A stretch of DNA of 8,457 nucleotides, from the NCBI GenBank assembly GCA_023262365.1, contig JALRBF010000080.1, forward strand, positions 1 to 8,457, given 5' to 3'. This stretch comes from Burkholderiaceae bacterium. Lineage in GTDB: Bacteria > Pseudomonadota > Gammaproteobacteria > Burkholderiales > Burkholderiaceae_C. The number at the start of each line of letters is the position of its first letter. Position 1 is the stretch's first letter. A model generated the notes under the pieces. That model ran no database searches, was not told where the DNA came from, and saw only the letters and a list, made by a program, of their open reading frames with translations. The translations under genes and the position numbers were made by a program. Positions 1 to 6,811 of the stretch are shown here, in pieces.

Positions 1-266
1 ACGCACAGCCGTACTTTCGCATTTTTAACCCGGTAAGCCAAAGCCAAAAGTTTGACCCGCAGGGCAAGTTCATTCGACGCTACTTGCCGCAACTGGCCGC
101 GCTACCCGATGCCGCGATTCACGCCCCATGGCTGGCTCGGCCGGTGGAGTTGGCCGCTGCCGGGGTGGTGCTGGGCACCACCTACCCCCTGCCACTGGTG
201 GACCATGCCCAAGCCCGCGCCACCACACTGCAGCGCTACGCGGTGGTTAAGCAAGCCTCGGCTTAA
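1..266 (+). CDS. phr: Deoxyribodipyrimidine photolyase, C-terminal fragment
   Basis: This is the last 87 codons of a gene entering from the left edge; the frame begins at base 3 and the stop is TAA at 264-266. The translation opens with AQPYFRIFNPVSQSQKFDP and continues with FIRRYLPQL, the signature C-terminal FAD-binding part of class I photolyases (E. coli Phr has PYFRIFNPVTQSERFDPDG). The later YPLPLVDHAQAR matches the family's YPPPIVDHREAR, followed by a short basic tail. Photolyases use FADH- and blue light to split cyclobutane pyrimidine dimers in DNA. The antenna domain and most of the FAD domain lie outside the window. A cryptochrome relative cannot be fully excluded from this fragment, but the close match favours a CPD photolyase. 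The ATG at 84 is internal and not a start. The gene converges with rubA, with 22 bp between the stops. Confidence 0.9.
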   Translation, partial: AQPYFRIFNPVSQSQKFDPQGKFIRRYLPQLAALPDAAIHAPWLARPVELAAAGVVLGTTYPLPLVDHAQARATTLQRYAVVKQASA

Positions 267-267
267 T

Positions 268-282
268 GCGCGTGCGGCGCGC
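268..282. terminator. Weak hairpin between convergent phr and rubA
   Basis: GCGCG (268-272) and CGCGC (278-282) form a 5-bp GC stem with a 5-base loop in the 22-bp gap between two convergent genes. No T-run follows on either strand. Position suggests a shared termination point, but in such GC-rich DNA a short stem like this can arise by chance. Confidence 0.25.
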
Positions 283-288
283 CAAGGC

Positions 289-465
289 CTATATTTGCAC
301 CATCTCAAAATCTTCTTTGCGCGCGCCGCACTCGGGGCACGTCCAGTTCATGGGCACATCAGCCCAGCGCGTACCCGGGGCAATGCCATCATCGGGCGCG
401 CCTTGGGCTTCGTCGTAGATCCAGCCGCATATGAGACACATCCAGGTTTGGTTGGCTTCACTCAT
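289..465 (-). CDS. rubA: Rubredoxin
   Basis: This gene encodes a 58-residue cytoplasmic iron-sulfur-type electron carrier holding one Fe on four cysteines. The two knuckles are visible: CLICG with Cys10 and Cys13, and CPECG with Cys43 and Cys46. The usual aromatic and loop residues are also present (Trp15, Tyr17, GIAPGTRWADVP at 27-38, Trp41, DFE at 52-54). Length is typical for a bacterial rubredoxin. The ATG at 465 is chosen because it gives the standard short N-terminus; the frame stays open far upstream only because it lies antisense to the thiD-like gene. No clear Shine-Dalgarno sequence precedes it. It is transcribed divergently from the thiD-like/hemL pair, an arrangement I recall in other Burkholderiales. 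The redox partner is unknown; rubredoxins in such bacteria serve alkane hydroxylases or oxidative-stress reductases, none of which is seen here. Confidence 0.93.
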   Translation of the reverse strand: MSEANQTWMCLICGWIYDEAQGAPDDGIAPGTRWADVPMNWTCPECGARKEDFEMVQI

Positions 466-519
466 GGGTTTCGCAATAAAAAAGTTGATGCATAGAATGG
501 TTGGCATTCTAGACCGCGC
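466..519. promoter_or_regulatory. Divergent rubA / thiD-like promoter region with inverted repeat
   Basis: This 54-bp gap must hold start signals for both rubA (-) and the thiD-like gene (+). It contains a perfect 7-bp inverted repeat, TAGAATG (493-499) and CATTCTA (505-511), with a 5-base spacer. The left arm includes TAGAAT (493-498), a 5/6 match to a -10 box, with TTCGCA (470-475) 17 bases upstream as a weak -35 for the + direction. The right arm reads TAGAAT on the minus strand, but I see no matching -35 there. The repeat could be an operator as well as a promoter part. This is pattern reading only. Confidence 0.4.
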
Positions 520-1452
520 ATGACTGAACCCTCCGCCCCCACGCCCGCCAACGCACAAGACGACAGCCCCTGCTGCGTCATGAGCTTTAACGTGAGCGAC
601 CCCACCGGGGCCACGGGCATCACCGCCGATGCGTTGGCCATGGCCTCGGCCGCGGCTTACACCTTGCCAGTGGTCACGTCGGTGCTGCTGCGCGACACCA
701 TCGACGTACACGACCACCACGCGCTGGACGCGGAGTTGATTGCCGAGCAAGCGCGGCGCTTGCTCGAAGATGTCTCGGTCAACGCGTTTAAGGTGGGCTT
801 TTTGGGCAACACCGAAAACGTCAGCGCGGTGGCCGAGATTCTTAACGACTACAGCGACGTACCCGTGATTGCGTACATGCCCGATGTGTCGTGGATGAAC
901 GACCTGGAGATTGACCAGTACCTTGACGCCTTTGGTGAACTGGTGTTGCCACAAACCGCGGTGTTGGTGGGCAACTTGGGCACCCTGGCGCGCTGGCTGC
1001 TGCCCGATTGGAGCCGCGAACACTCGCCCGGGCCGCGCGACGTGGCGCGCGCGGCGGCCGAGCTGGGCGTGAGTTTTACGCTGGTCACGGGCATGCCCAG
1101 CCACGAGCAGTGGCTGGAGAACCATTTGGCCTCACCCGACACCATTTTGGCCAGCGCCCGTTTTGAACGCTTTGAAGCGCGGTTTATTGGCGCCGGTGAC
1201 ACCCTCGCGGCCGCGCTCACGGCGCTGTTGGCCGCCGGGGCCGACTTGCAAACCGCCGCCTCTGAGGCGCTGCAATACCTCGATCAGGCGCTTGACGCCG
1301 GGTTTCAGCCCGGCATGGGCCAAGCCGTGCCCGACCGACTGTTTTGGGCCGAAGCCGCCCCCGAAGACAACCAAGACGCGCACCCCGAAGCCGACCCCGA
1401 GCCCACCCAGCGCGCGCTGGGTGATTTTCCACTAGACCCCACCCGACACTAG
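520..1452 (+). CDS. ThiD-like phosphomethylpyrimidine kinase family protein, divergent
   Basis: A 310-residue ribokinase-fold protein aligned by eye with ThiD, the enzyme that phosphorylates hydroxymethylpyrimidine (HMP) and HMP-phosphate in thiamin synthesis. Matching stretches are [13 protein letters not shown] (25-37; ThiD has GTDPSGGAGIQAD), [10 protein letters not shown] (51-60; VITALVAQNT), FKVGFLG (90-96; KIGMLA) and [11 protein letters not shown] (223-233; HGTGCTLSAAL). Key positions differ. The ThiD glutamine that contacts HMP (Gln44 in enterics) is Arg58 here, the KGGH motif is VTGMPSH (189-195), and the catalytic-loop Cys is Asp227, as in sugar kinases. The last ~35 residues form a Pro/Asp/Glu-rich tail. 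I recall a similar divergent ThiD-like protein beside hemL in other Burkholderiales, often annotated thiD. The fold assignment is solid; the substrate is uncertain. hemL follows 5 bp after the stop, suggesting one transcript. No Shine-Dalgarno sequence is evident. Confidence 0.85.
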   Translation: MTEPSAPTPANAQDDSPCCVMSFNVSDPTGATGITADALAMASAAAYTLPVVTSVLLRDTIDVHDHHALDAELIAEQARRLLEDVSVNAFKVGFLGNTENVSAVAEILNDYSDVPVIAYMPDVSWMNDLEIDQYLDAFGELVLPQTAVLVGNLGTLARWLLPDWSREHSPGPRDVARAAAELGVSFTLVTGMPSHEQWLENHLASPDTILASARFERFEARFIGAGDTLAAALTALLAAGADLQTAASEALQYLDQALDAGFQPGMGQAVPDRLFWAEAAPEDNQDAHPEADPEPTQRALGDFPLDPTRH

Positions 1453-1457
1453 CACCC

Positions 1458-2750
1458 ATGACGCGCAACCAAGACCTGTTTACCCGCTCCCAACAACGCA
1501 TTCCGGGTGGTGTCAACTCACCCGTGCGCGCCTTTAAAGCCGTGGGCGGCACGCCGCGCTTTATCACGCGCGCCCAGGGCGCGTACATGTTTGACGCCGA
1601 CGGCCAGCGCTACATCGACTACATCAACTCGTGGGGCCCGATGATCTTGGGCCACAGCCACCCCGAGGTATTGGCTGCGGTGCAAGAGGCCATGGCGCAG
1701 GGGTTGTCGTTTGGTGCCCCCACCGAGCGCGAGATTGAATTGGTTGAGGCGATTGCCGGGCATTTGCCCTCGGTGGAGATGGCGCGCTTGGTAAGTTCAG
1801 GCACCGAGGCCGGCATGAGCGCGTTGCGGCTGGCACGCGGGGCCACGGGGCGGCAAAAAATTATTAAGTTTGAAGGCTGCTACCACGGCCACGCCGATGC
1901 GCTGCTGGTAAAAGCCGGCTCGGGCCTGGCCACGTTTGGCAACCCCACCAGCGCGGGGGTGCCGCCCGAGGTGGTCAAAGACACCCTGGTGCTGCCCTAC
2001 AACGACGTGGCCGCGCTCGAACAAGCGTTTAACGAACACGGCAACGCCCTAGCCTGCGTGATGATTGAACCGATTGCGGGCAACATGAACTTTGTGCGCG
2101 CCAGCCTACCTTTTATGCAGCGCTGCCGCGAACTGTGCACCCAGCACGGCGTGCTGCTGGTGCTCGACGAGGTGATGACGGGCTTTCGCGTGGGGCTAGG
2201 CAGTGCGCAAGGCTGGTATGCCCAACACCTGCCGGGCTTTGCGCCCGACCTGACGGTGCTGGGCAAGGTGATTGGCGGGGGCATGCCGCTGGCGGCGTTT
2301 GGTGGGCGGCGCGACGTGATGGAGCAACTTGCCCCGCTGGGCCCGGTGTACCAAGCCGGCACCCTTAGCGGCAACCCCGTAGCCACGGCCTGCGGCCTGG
2401 CCACGCTGCGTGCGATTGCCAAGCCAGGCTTTTTTGACGCGCTTGCCACACGCACCCAACGCCTGGTGCAAGGCTTGGTGCAAGCCGGCCAAGACGCCGG
2501 CGTACCCATGTGCGGCGACAGCGAAGGCGGCATGTTTGGCTTCTTTTTGCTGCCCTCGCTGCCACAAAACTACGCGCAAGTCATGCAAAGCGACGGCGCG
2601 CGCTTTAACGCGTTTTTTCACGCCATGCTCGAGCGTGGCGTGTATTTGGCCCCGGCATTGTTTGAAGCCGGGTTTGTGAGCGGCGCGCACAGCGACGCCG
2701 ACATCGACGCCACCATTGAGGCCGCGCGCGAGGCTTTGCGCGCGGGCTGA
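1458..2750 (+). CDS. hemL: Glutamate-1-semialdehyde 2,1-aminomutase
   Basis: HemL is a cytoplasmic PLP enzyme that converts glutamate-1-semialdehyde to 5-aminolevulinate, the first committed tetrapyrrole precursor of the C5 pathway (heme, siroheme, cobalamin). The 430-residue length is usual. Visible marks are [12 protein letters not shown] (15-26), SSGTEA (113-118) in the phosphate-binding region, CYHGHAD (141-147), [16 protein letters not shown] (154-169), the PLP-ring aspartate in [10 protein letters not shown] (235-244), and the Schiff-base lysine Lys270 in [20 protein letters not shown] (298-307) and the C-terminal [13 protein letters not shown] stretch also fit. The start is the canonical N-terminus, 5 bp after the thiD-like stop and without a clear Shine-Dalgarno sequence, so translation may depend on the upstream gene. 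It converges with purH across 32 bp. Confidence 0.97.
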   Translation: MTRNQDLFTRSQQRIPGGVNSPVRAFKAVGGTPRFITRAQGAYMFDADGQRYIDYINSWGPMILGHSHPEVLAAVQEAMAQGLSFGAPTEREIELVEAIAGHLPSVEMARLVSSGTEAGMSALRLARGATGRQKIIKFEGCYHGHADALLVKAGSGLATFGNPTSAGVPPEVVKDTLVLPYNDVAALEQAFNEHGNALACVMIEPIAGNMNFVRASLPFMQRCRELCTQHGVLLVLDEVMTGFRVGLGSAQGWYAQHLPGFAPDLTVLGKVIGGGMPLAAFGGRRDVMEQLAPLGPVYQAGTLSGNPVATACGLATLRAIAKPGFFDALATRTQRLVQGLVQAGQDAGVPMCGDSEGGMFGFFLLPSLPQNYAQVMQSDGARFNAFFHAMLERGVYLAPALFEAGFVSGAHSDADIDATIEAAREALRAG

Positions 2751-2751
2751 A

Positions 2752-2768
2752 CGCGGGCCAAACCCGCG
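2752..2768. terminator. Hairpin between convergent hemL and purH
   Basis: CGCGGG (2752-2757) and CCCGCG (2763-2768) form a perfect 6-bp GC stem with a CCAAA loop, starting 2 bp after the hemL stop and 14 bp from the purH stop. It is placed to act for both converging units. No T-run follows on either strand, so it is not a textbook intrinsic terminator. Confidence 0.4.
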
Positions 2769-2782
2769 GTGCCGCCCCGCCC

Positions 2783-4372
2783 TTAGTGGCGAAAGTGGCG
2801 CACGCCGGTTAACACCATGGCCACGCCGTGTTCGTTGGCCGCGTCAATCACTTCTTGGTCACGCATCGAGCCGCCGGGCTGAATCACCGCAGTTGCGCCG
2901 GCGGCCACCACCACGTCCAAGCCGTCACGAAACGGAAAAAACGCATCGCTGGCCACCACCGTGTTTTGCAGGCTTAGGCCAGCGTGCTCGGCCTTGATGC
3001 CCGCAATACGCGCCGAATCAAGGCGACTCATTTGTCCGGCGCCCACACCCATGGTCATGCCGTTGGCACAAAACACAATGGCGTTGGACTTGACGTACTT
3101 GGCCACACGCCAGGCGAACAACAAATCGCTGCACTGCGCGGCAGTGGGTTGCACATGGGTAACCACCTGCCAGTCGTTGGGGGCCAAGCGGTGCGTGTCT
3201 GCGCTTTGCAGCAGCACGCCAGACTCGATGCGCTTGAGCTCGAGGGCGTTGGCCGACTGCGCCCACACGCTGGGCCCGCCCGGGGGCAGATCGATGGCCA
3301 GCACCCGCACGTTGGGTTTGGTGGCCAGCACCGCCAGGGCCTGCTCGGTAAAGTGCGGTGCCATAAGCACTTCAACAAATTGCTGACACACGGCCTCGGC
3401 CACGCCCTGATCCACCGCTTGGTTAAACGCAATGATGCCGCCAAAGGCGCTGGTGGGGTCGGTTTGAAAGGCTTTGCGGTAGGCCTGCAGCGGGTTCTCG
3501 GCCATGGCCACGCCGCAGGGGTTGGCGTGTTTCACAATCACGCAGGCGGCTTGGTCAAAACTCTTGACGCAAGCCCAGGCGGCGTCGGCATCGGCCAAGT
3601 TGTTGTACGACAGCGGCTTGCCCTGCAACGAACGAGCCGTCACGAGTGAGCCGGGCAAGGGCGTGACGTCTTGATAAAACGCGGCGTCTTGGTGCGGGTT
3701 TTCGCCGTAGCGCAGGTCTTGCACCTTAACGTAGCGCGGGTTGAACTGCTCGGGGTAAGTCAACCGCGTGGGTACGCCGGCAAGGCCTTGCGTGGCGTCA
3801 ACCGATGACAAATAGTCGCTGATGGCACCGTCGTACTGGCTGATGCGGTTAAACGCCGCCACGGCCAACGCAAACCGCGTGCTTGGGCTGATGTGGCCTT
3901 GGCTTTGCCACTCGGTGAGCACCTGGGCGTATTGCGTTGGGTCGGTGAGCACAGCCACGTCACGCCAGTTTTTGGCCGCGCTGCGCACCATGGCCGGGCC
4001 GCCAATGTCGATGTTTTCAATGGCGTCTTCTAAGGTGCAATCGGGCTGTGCCACGGTGGCCTCAAAGGGGTACAGGTTAACCACCAGCACGTCCAACGTG
4101 TCCATGCCGTGCTCGGCCAGTGCTTGCATGTGCGCGGGCACGTCTCGCCGCGCCAGCAAGCCGCCATGCACCTTGGGGTGCAAGGTTTTCACGCGGCCGT
4201 CCAGCATTTCAGGAAAACCCGTGTACGCCGCCACCTCAGTAACCGGCAGTCCTGCCTGCGTCAACAGCCGCGCGGTGCCGCCGGTTGAGAGCAGACGCAC
4301 ACCAAGCTGGTGCAGGCCTTGGGCGAGTTCGACCACGCCGGTTTTGTCGGAAACAGAAATCAGTGCTTGCAT
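2783..4372 (-). CDS. purH: Bifunctional AICAR transformylase / IMP cyclohydrolase
   Basis: PurH catalyses the last two steps of de novo purine synthesis in the cytoplasm: formylation of AICAR with 10-formyl-THF, then ring closure to IMP. The 529-residue length matches the family. The N-terminal cyclohydrolase (MGS-like) domain shows ISVSDKTG (5-12), [11 protein letters not shown] (27-37), [21 protein letters not shown] (51-71) and [17 protein letters not shown] (119-135). The transformylase domain shows LRYGENPHQ (220-228), the catalytic Lys281-His282 pair in [18 protein letters not shown] (308-317) and [11 protein letters not shown] (476-486). The C-terminus RHFRH is typical. The start follows fis by 28 bp and gives the usual beta-proteobacterial N-terminus [10 protein letters not shown]. 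The bases just before the start are a T-rich tract with no Shine-Dalgarno sequence, and a hairpin lies just upstream. I recall ruvC following purH in related genomes; here hemL converges instead. Confidence 0.97.
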   Translation of the reverse strand: MQALISVSDKTGVVELAQGLHQLGVRLLSTGGTARLLTQAGLPVTEVAAYTGFPEMLDGRVKTLHPKVHGGLLARRDVPAHMQALAEHGMDTLDVLVVNLYPFEATVAQPDCTLEDAIENIDIGGPAMVRSAAKNWRDVAVLTDPTQYAQVLTEWQSQGHISPSTRFALAVAAFNRISQYDGAISDYLSSVDATQGLAGVPTRLTYPEQFNPRYVKVQDLRYGENPHQDAAFYQDVTPLPGSLVTARSLQGKPLSYNNLADADAAWACVKSFDQAACVIVKHANPCGVAMAENPLQAYRKAFQTDPTSAFGGIIAFNQAVDQGVAEAVCQQFVEVLMAPHFTEQALAVLATKPNVRVLAIDLPPGGPSVWAQSANALELKRIESGVLLQSADTHRLAPNDWQVVTHVQPTAAQCSDLLFAWRVAKYVKSNAIVFCANGMTMGVGAGQMSRLDSARIAGIKAEHAGLSLQNTVVASDAFFPFRDGLDVVVAAGATAVIQPGGSMRDQEVIDAANEHGVAMVLTGVRHFRH

Positions 4373-4402
4373 AAAAAGAATGAGCGCACGGCGAGGTGCG
4401 CT
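4373..4402 (-). terminator. Terminator-like hairpin between fis and purH (possible attenuator)
   Basis: Read on the minus strand, AGCGCAC (4402-4396) pairs perfectly with GTGCGCT (4389-4383) around a 6-base loop. CATTCTTTTT (4382-4373) follows directly and then the purH ATG. A 7-bp GC-rich stem with a T-rich tail is the form of an intrinsic terminator. The stem overlaps the fis TAG stop (4401-4403), so ribosomes finishing fis could disrupt it. It would separate dusB-fis from purH or act as a conditional terminator. Its function is inferred from form alone. Confidence 0.5.
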
Positions 4403-4637
4403 AGGGGGTAAGTTGATGATGGCGTAATTTTTTACGCAAGGTGTTGCGGTTCATGCCCAGCCAAGCCGCGGCCAAGCTTTGGTTGTGTTGGGTGCGCTGC
4501 ATCACCACCTCAAGCAAGGCGCGTTCGGCGGCGTCAAGAAACATACGGTGCATGTCCAGCGGGTCGGTGCCTTGCAAGTCGTCGAGGTAGCGCGTGGCGC
4601 TGCGCTTGACTTGCTGGGCGATGGCGCGCCGGCTCAT
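4401..4637 (-). CDS. fis: Fis family DNA-binding regulator
   Basis: A 78-residue protein, shorter at the N-terminus than E. coli Fis (98 residues), as is usual outside the gammaproteobacteria. The C-terminal half is the dimer helix and helix-turn-helix: [20 protein letters not shown] (40-59), then [12 protein letters not shown] (60-71). E. coli Fis has [31 protein letters not shown]. Fis bends DNA, organises the nucleoid and activates growth-rate-linked promoters such as those of rRNA; that role is known for the enterobacterial protein and assumed here. The start ATG (4637-4635) overlaps the dusB stop TGA (4636-4634) as ATGA, and dusB-fis is a widely conserved pair, which fixes the start and implies translational coupling. 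The truncated N-terminus lacks the beta-hairpin arm that E. coli Fis uses for Hin/Gin recombination. Confidence 0.93.
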   Translation of the reverse strand: MSRRAIAQQVKRSATRYLDDLQGTDPLDMHRMFLDAAERALLEVVMQRTQHNQSLAAAWLGMNRNTLRKKLRHHQLTP

Positions 4638-5629
4638 GCCGCCAGCGGCCAGGGCTGGGCCCAGCGCTCGAAGTGCGCGGCCAGCGCTTGCAGTTGCGCC
4701 TCGGCCGAGTCGAGTTGGTTAAACGCACGGCGCAGCTCTTGCCCTTGGGGCAGGCTGCGCGCGTACCAACCCACGTGCTTGCGCGCGCTGCGCACACCAG
4801 CGTACTCGCCGTACAGTTGGTAGTGGTCGTGCAGGTGCTCGGTCATCCAGCGCTGCAGCTCGGCCGCGCTGGGCGGCGCCAGCGTGTGGCCGGTGGCCAG
4901 GTAGTGCGCCACTTCTCGAAACAACCACGGCCTGCCCTGTGCGGCGCGGCCAATCATCACGGCGTCTGCCCCGGTGGCATGCAGCACGGCTTGCGCGGCT
5001 TCGGGGCTGTCAATGTCGCCGTTGGCCACCACCGGCACCTTCACTTCAGCCTTAATCGCTGCCACCGTCCGGTGCTCGGCGCGACCGGCGTAGCCCTGCG
5101 TGCGGGTGCGCCCGTGTACGGTGAGCATGGCCACGCCGGCTTGCTCGGCAGCGCGGGCAAGGGTGGGGGCGTTGCGTACGGCGTCGCACCAACCGGTGCG
5201 CATCTTTAGCGTCACGGGCACACCATGCGGCTGGCAGGCGGCCACCACGGCCTCAACGATGGCCAGCGCCAGCGTTTCGTTTTGCATCAACGCCGAGCCA
5301 GCCCAGGCCTTGCATACCTTTTTGGCTGGACAGCCCATGTTGATGTCAATGATTTGCGCCCCACGGTCAATGTTGTAGCGTGCGGCCTCGGCCATCATGG
5401 CGGGCTCGGTGCCAGCAATTTGCACGGCAATTGGGGCGGTCTCGCCGTCGTGGTTGAGGCGGCGCGAGGTTTTCAGGCTGTCGCGCAGTTCGGGGCGTGA
5501 GGTCACCATTTCACTCACCGCATGGCCTGCGCCCAAGCGCTTGCACAGCATGCGAAACGGGCGGTCGGTTACGCCCGCCATGGGTGCAACCATGAGCGCG
5601 TTGGGTAAAAGGTAAGGGCCGATACGCAT
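4634..5629 (-). CDS. dusB: tRNA-dihydrouridine synthase B
   Basis: DusB is an FMN-dependent enzyme that reduces uridine (U17 in E. coli tRNAs) to dihydrouridine in the tRNA D-loop using NADPH. The 331-residue length fits. The N-terminal TIM barrel has MVAPMAGVTDRPFR (13-26) for FMN, VQIAGTEP (69-76), IDINMGCPAKKV (94-105) with the catalytic Cys100 at the same position as in E. coli, LKMRTGW (141-147), LTVHGRTR (169-176), VANGDI (201-206) and the phosphate-binding IGRAAQGRPW (226-235). The C-terminal helical domain includes ARKHVGWY (282-289). The start gives the standard N-terminus MRIGPYLLPN. It leads the dusB-fis unit and shares ATGA with fis. No Shine-Dalgarno sequence is seen upstream; a 6-bp hairpin (5653-5658 with 5665-5670) sits in the presumed leader. 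Confidence 0.96.
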   Translation of the reverse strand: MRIGPYLLPNALMVAPMAGVTDRPFRMLCKRLGAGHAVSEMVTSRPELRDSLKTSRRLNHDGETAPIAVQIAGTEPAMMAEAARYNIDRGAQIIDINMGCPAKKVCKAWAGSALMQNETLALAIVEAVVAACQPHGVPVTLKMRTGWCDAVRNAPTLARAAEQAGVAMLTVHGRTRTQGYAGRAEHRTVAAIKAEVKVPVVANGDIDSPEAAQAVLHATGADAVMIGRAAQGRPWLFREVAHYLATGHTLAPPSAAELQRWMTEHLHDHYQLYGEYAGVRSARKHVGWYARSLPQGQELRRAFNQLDSAEAQLQALAAHFERWAQPWPLAA

Positions 5630-5703
5630 GGCAGGTGAGCTGGGCCGCGCGCGCCACGCGCAGCCGTGGCTGAGATTTTAGTCGCCCCCTATACTGCCCG
5701 GCC
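5630..5703. promoter_or_regulatory. Divergent dusB / yqaA promoter region
   Basis: This 74-bp gap lies between two divergent genes. On the + strand TATACT (5690-5695) is a 5/6 match to a -10 box ending only 8 bases before the yqaA ATG, so the transcript would start at or next to the start codon. On the minus strand TAAAAT (5680-5675) is a 5/6 -10 match for dusB, giving a leader of roughly 35-40 bases. Neither has a convincing -35 box. A perfect hairpin, GCCACG (5653-5658) with CGTGGC (5665-5670), falls within the inferred dusB leader. Confidence 0.4.
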
Positions 5704-6183
5704 ATGGACGCTTGGTGGCCGCAACTGCTTGCTTGGCTTAGCCTGCCCGAGGTGGGGCTAACCAGTGTGTTTGTGATCGCCTTGGTCTCGGCCACGCTGC
5801 TGCCCATGGGCTCAGAGCCTGCGGTGCTGGCGCTGGTGACGCTTAAGCCCGAGTGGTTTTGGCCCACGGTGCTGGTGGCCACGGCGGGTAACACCTTGGG
5901 CGGCGCGGTCTCGTATGCCATGGGCCGTGGCGCGCATTCGGCCATGGAGCGTTGGCGCGGCGCCAAGGCCGAAACGCGCGCGTTGCAGTGGCTGCGCCGT
6001 TTTGGCGCCAAGGCGTGTTTGCTGAGCTGGCTGCCGGTGGTGGGGGACCCGTTGTGCGCCGTGGCCGGCTGGATGCGCTTGCCCTTTTGGCCATGTGTGG
6101 CTTACATGGCGGTGGGCAAGCTGGCGCGCTACACGCTGCTTACGGCGTTGCTGCTGTGGCTAGCGCGTCAAGCTGGTTTTTGA
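5704..6183 (+). CDS. yqaA: YqaA family (DedA/SNARE-associated-like) inner membrane protein
   Basis: A 159-residue polytopic membrane protein. By eye it follows E. coli YqaA: SATLLPMGSE (29-38; SATLLPGNSE), GNTLGGAVSY (62-71; GNSLGG), WLRRFGAKACLLSWLPVVGD (96-115; WLKRYGAVTLLLSWMPVVGD), LCAVAGWMRLPFWP (117-130) and [15 protein letters not shown] (138-152). Hydrophobic segments lie at about 20-47, 53-73, 104-123 and 128-155. The family is related to DedA proteins, implicated in lipid flipping and envelope stability, but YqaA itself has no firm function. The ATG at 5704 is preferred because it precedes the first conserved segment at normal length. No Shine-Dalgarno sequence precedes it, and a -10-like box sits close by, so the mRNA may be leaderless. 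The last 44 bp overlap the convergent transglycosylase gene. Confidence 0.88.
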   Translation: MDAWWPQLLAWLSLPEVGLTSVFVIALVSATLLPMGSEPAVLALVTLKPEWFWPTVLVATAGNTLGGAVSYAMGRGAHSAMERWRGAKAETRALQWLRRFGAKACLLSWLPVVGDPLCAVAGWMRLPFWPCVAYMAVGKLARYTLLTALLLWLARQAGF

Positions 6184-6811
6184 TGCGCATCACCTTGCTC
6201 ACGTAGGCGTCGCCCAGCGACGAGTCGAGCATGCGCGAGCCGCCCAAATAAAACCGCAGACCGCGGGCCAAATCGCCGCGCATCAACCCCACGCTTTCTT
6301 GCAGCACCTGCACGCCCACTTGCAAGTTAATTACGGGCTCAAACGCGGCGTAACTGCCACCGTGCGGCGCCAATTTGTCGGCATGAATACGCGGCATGAT
6401 TTGCATCAGCCCCAAGGCCCCCACCCCGCTTTGTACCAGCGGGTGCAGGTTGGATTCCACCGCCATGACCGCCAACACCAGCGTGGGTTCTAGCCCAGCT
6501 GGTGGCGCCACCAGCCATGCCTCGGCCACCAGTGCGGCCACCGGCTCGGGCGCCACGCGGTAGGTCTGGCTCAACCACTGCACCACGCGCTGTTGCGGCA
6601 GCGACAACGCGCGCGGGTCCAACGTGCGCACGCGCTGCGCGGCGGTTACATCGGGGGCGCCCGCACGCACCGCCAGGCGTCGCTGCAACAACACGTCTTG
6701 CACCGTGGTGCGCAAGGTCTCGCGCAGCCCCTCGCTTAGGGTAAGCGCCGCGCCCAGCAGCAAGCCCACCAAACCCAGCGCGGCCAGCCCCAGGCGCAGG
6801 CCTTGGCTCAT
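6140..6811 (-). CDS. Lytic transglycosylase, SLT (goose-lysozyme-like) domain
   Basis: A 223-residue envelope protein that should cleave peptidoglycan between MurNAc and GlcNAc with formation of 1,6-anhydro-MurNAc. Residues ~5-26 are a hydrophobic segment after a short N-terminus, a signal anchor or uncleaved signal peptide. The SLT domain covers about 105-210: [14 protein letters not shown] (111-124) with the likely catalytic Glu119, [14 protein letters not shown] (127-140), the [11 protein letters not shown] segment (162-172) and DAYVSKVMR (201-209). The canonical GLMQ motif is intact. The AYN(A)G substrate-side motif appears as FYLGGSR (187-193). The start ATG overlaps the ychF stop as ATGA (6808-6811), implying coupled translation. 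The only stop in frame lies inside the 3' end of yqaA. Which SLT subfamily it belongs to is not clear to me, so no symbol is given. Confidence 0.9.
   Translation of the reverse strand: MSQGLRLGLAALGLVGLLLGAALTLSEGLRETLRTTVQDVLLQRRLAVRAGAPDVTAAQRVRTLDPRALSLPQQRVVQWLSQTYRVAPEPVAALVAEAWLVAPPAGLEPTLVLAVMAVESNLHPLVQSGVGALGLMQIMPRIHADKLAPHGGSYAAFEPVINLQVGVQVLQESVGLMRGDLARGLRFYLGGSRMLDSSLGDAYVSKVMRIKNQLDALATAATP

Noticed and set aside
84..266. Separate 60-residue gene starting at the ATG at 84
   Set aside because: The same frame stays open to the left edge with clear photolyase sequence, so this ATG is internal.
52..495. 147-codon + strand open frame
   Set aside because: It runs out of frame through the photolyase end and antisense to rubA, with no recognisable motif; both real genes explain the DNA.
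466..1125. Long upstream extension of the rubredoxin frame on the minus strand (open up to 1125)
   Set aside because: It is antisense to the thiD-like gene. Rubredoxins are about 55-60 residues and the ATG at 465 gives the normal N-terminus.
1997..2690. Two overlapping minus-strand open frames within hemL
   Set aside because: They are antisense to well-conserved hemL codons and show no domain or start signal.
2984..3649. 221-codon + strand open frame inside purH
   Set aside because: It is the antisense of a strongly conserved purH; His/Gly-rich low-complexity translation is typical of high-GC shadows.
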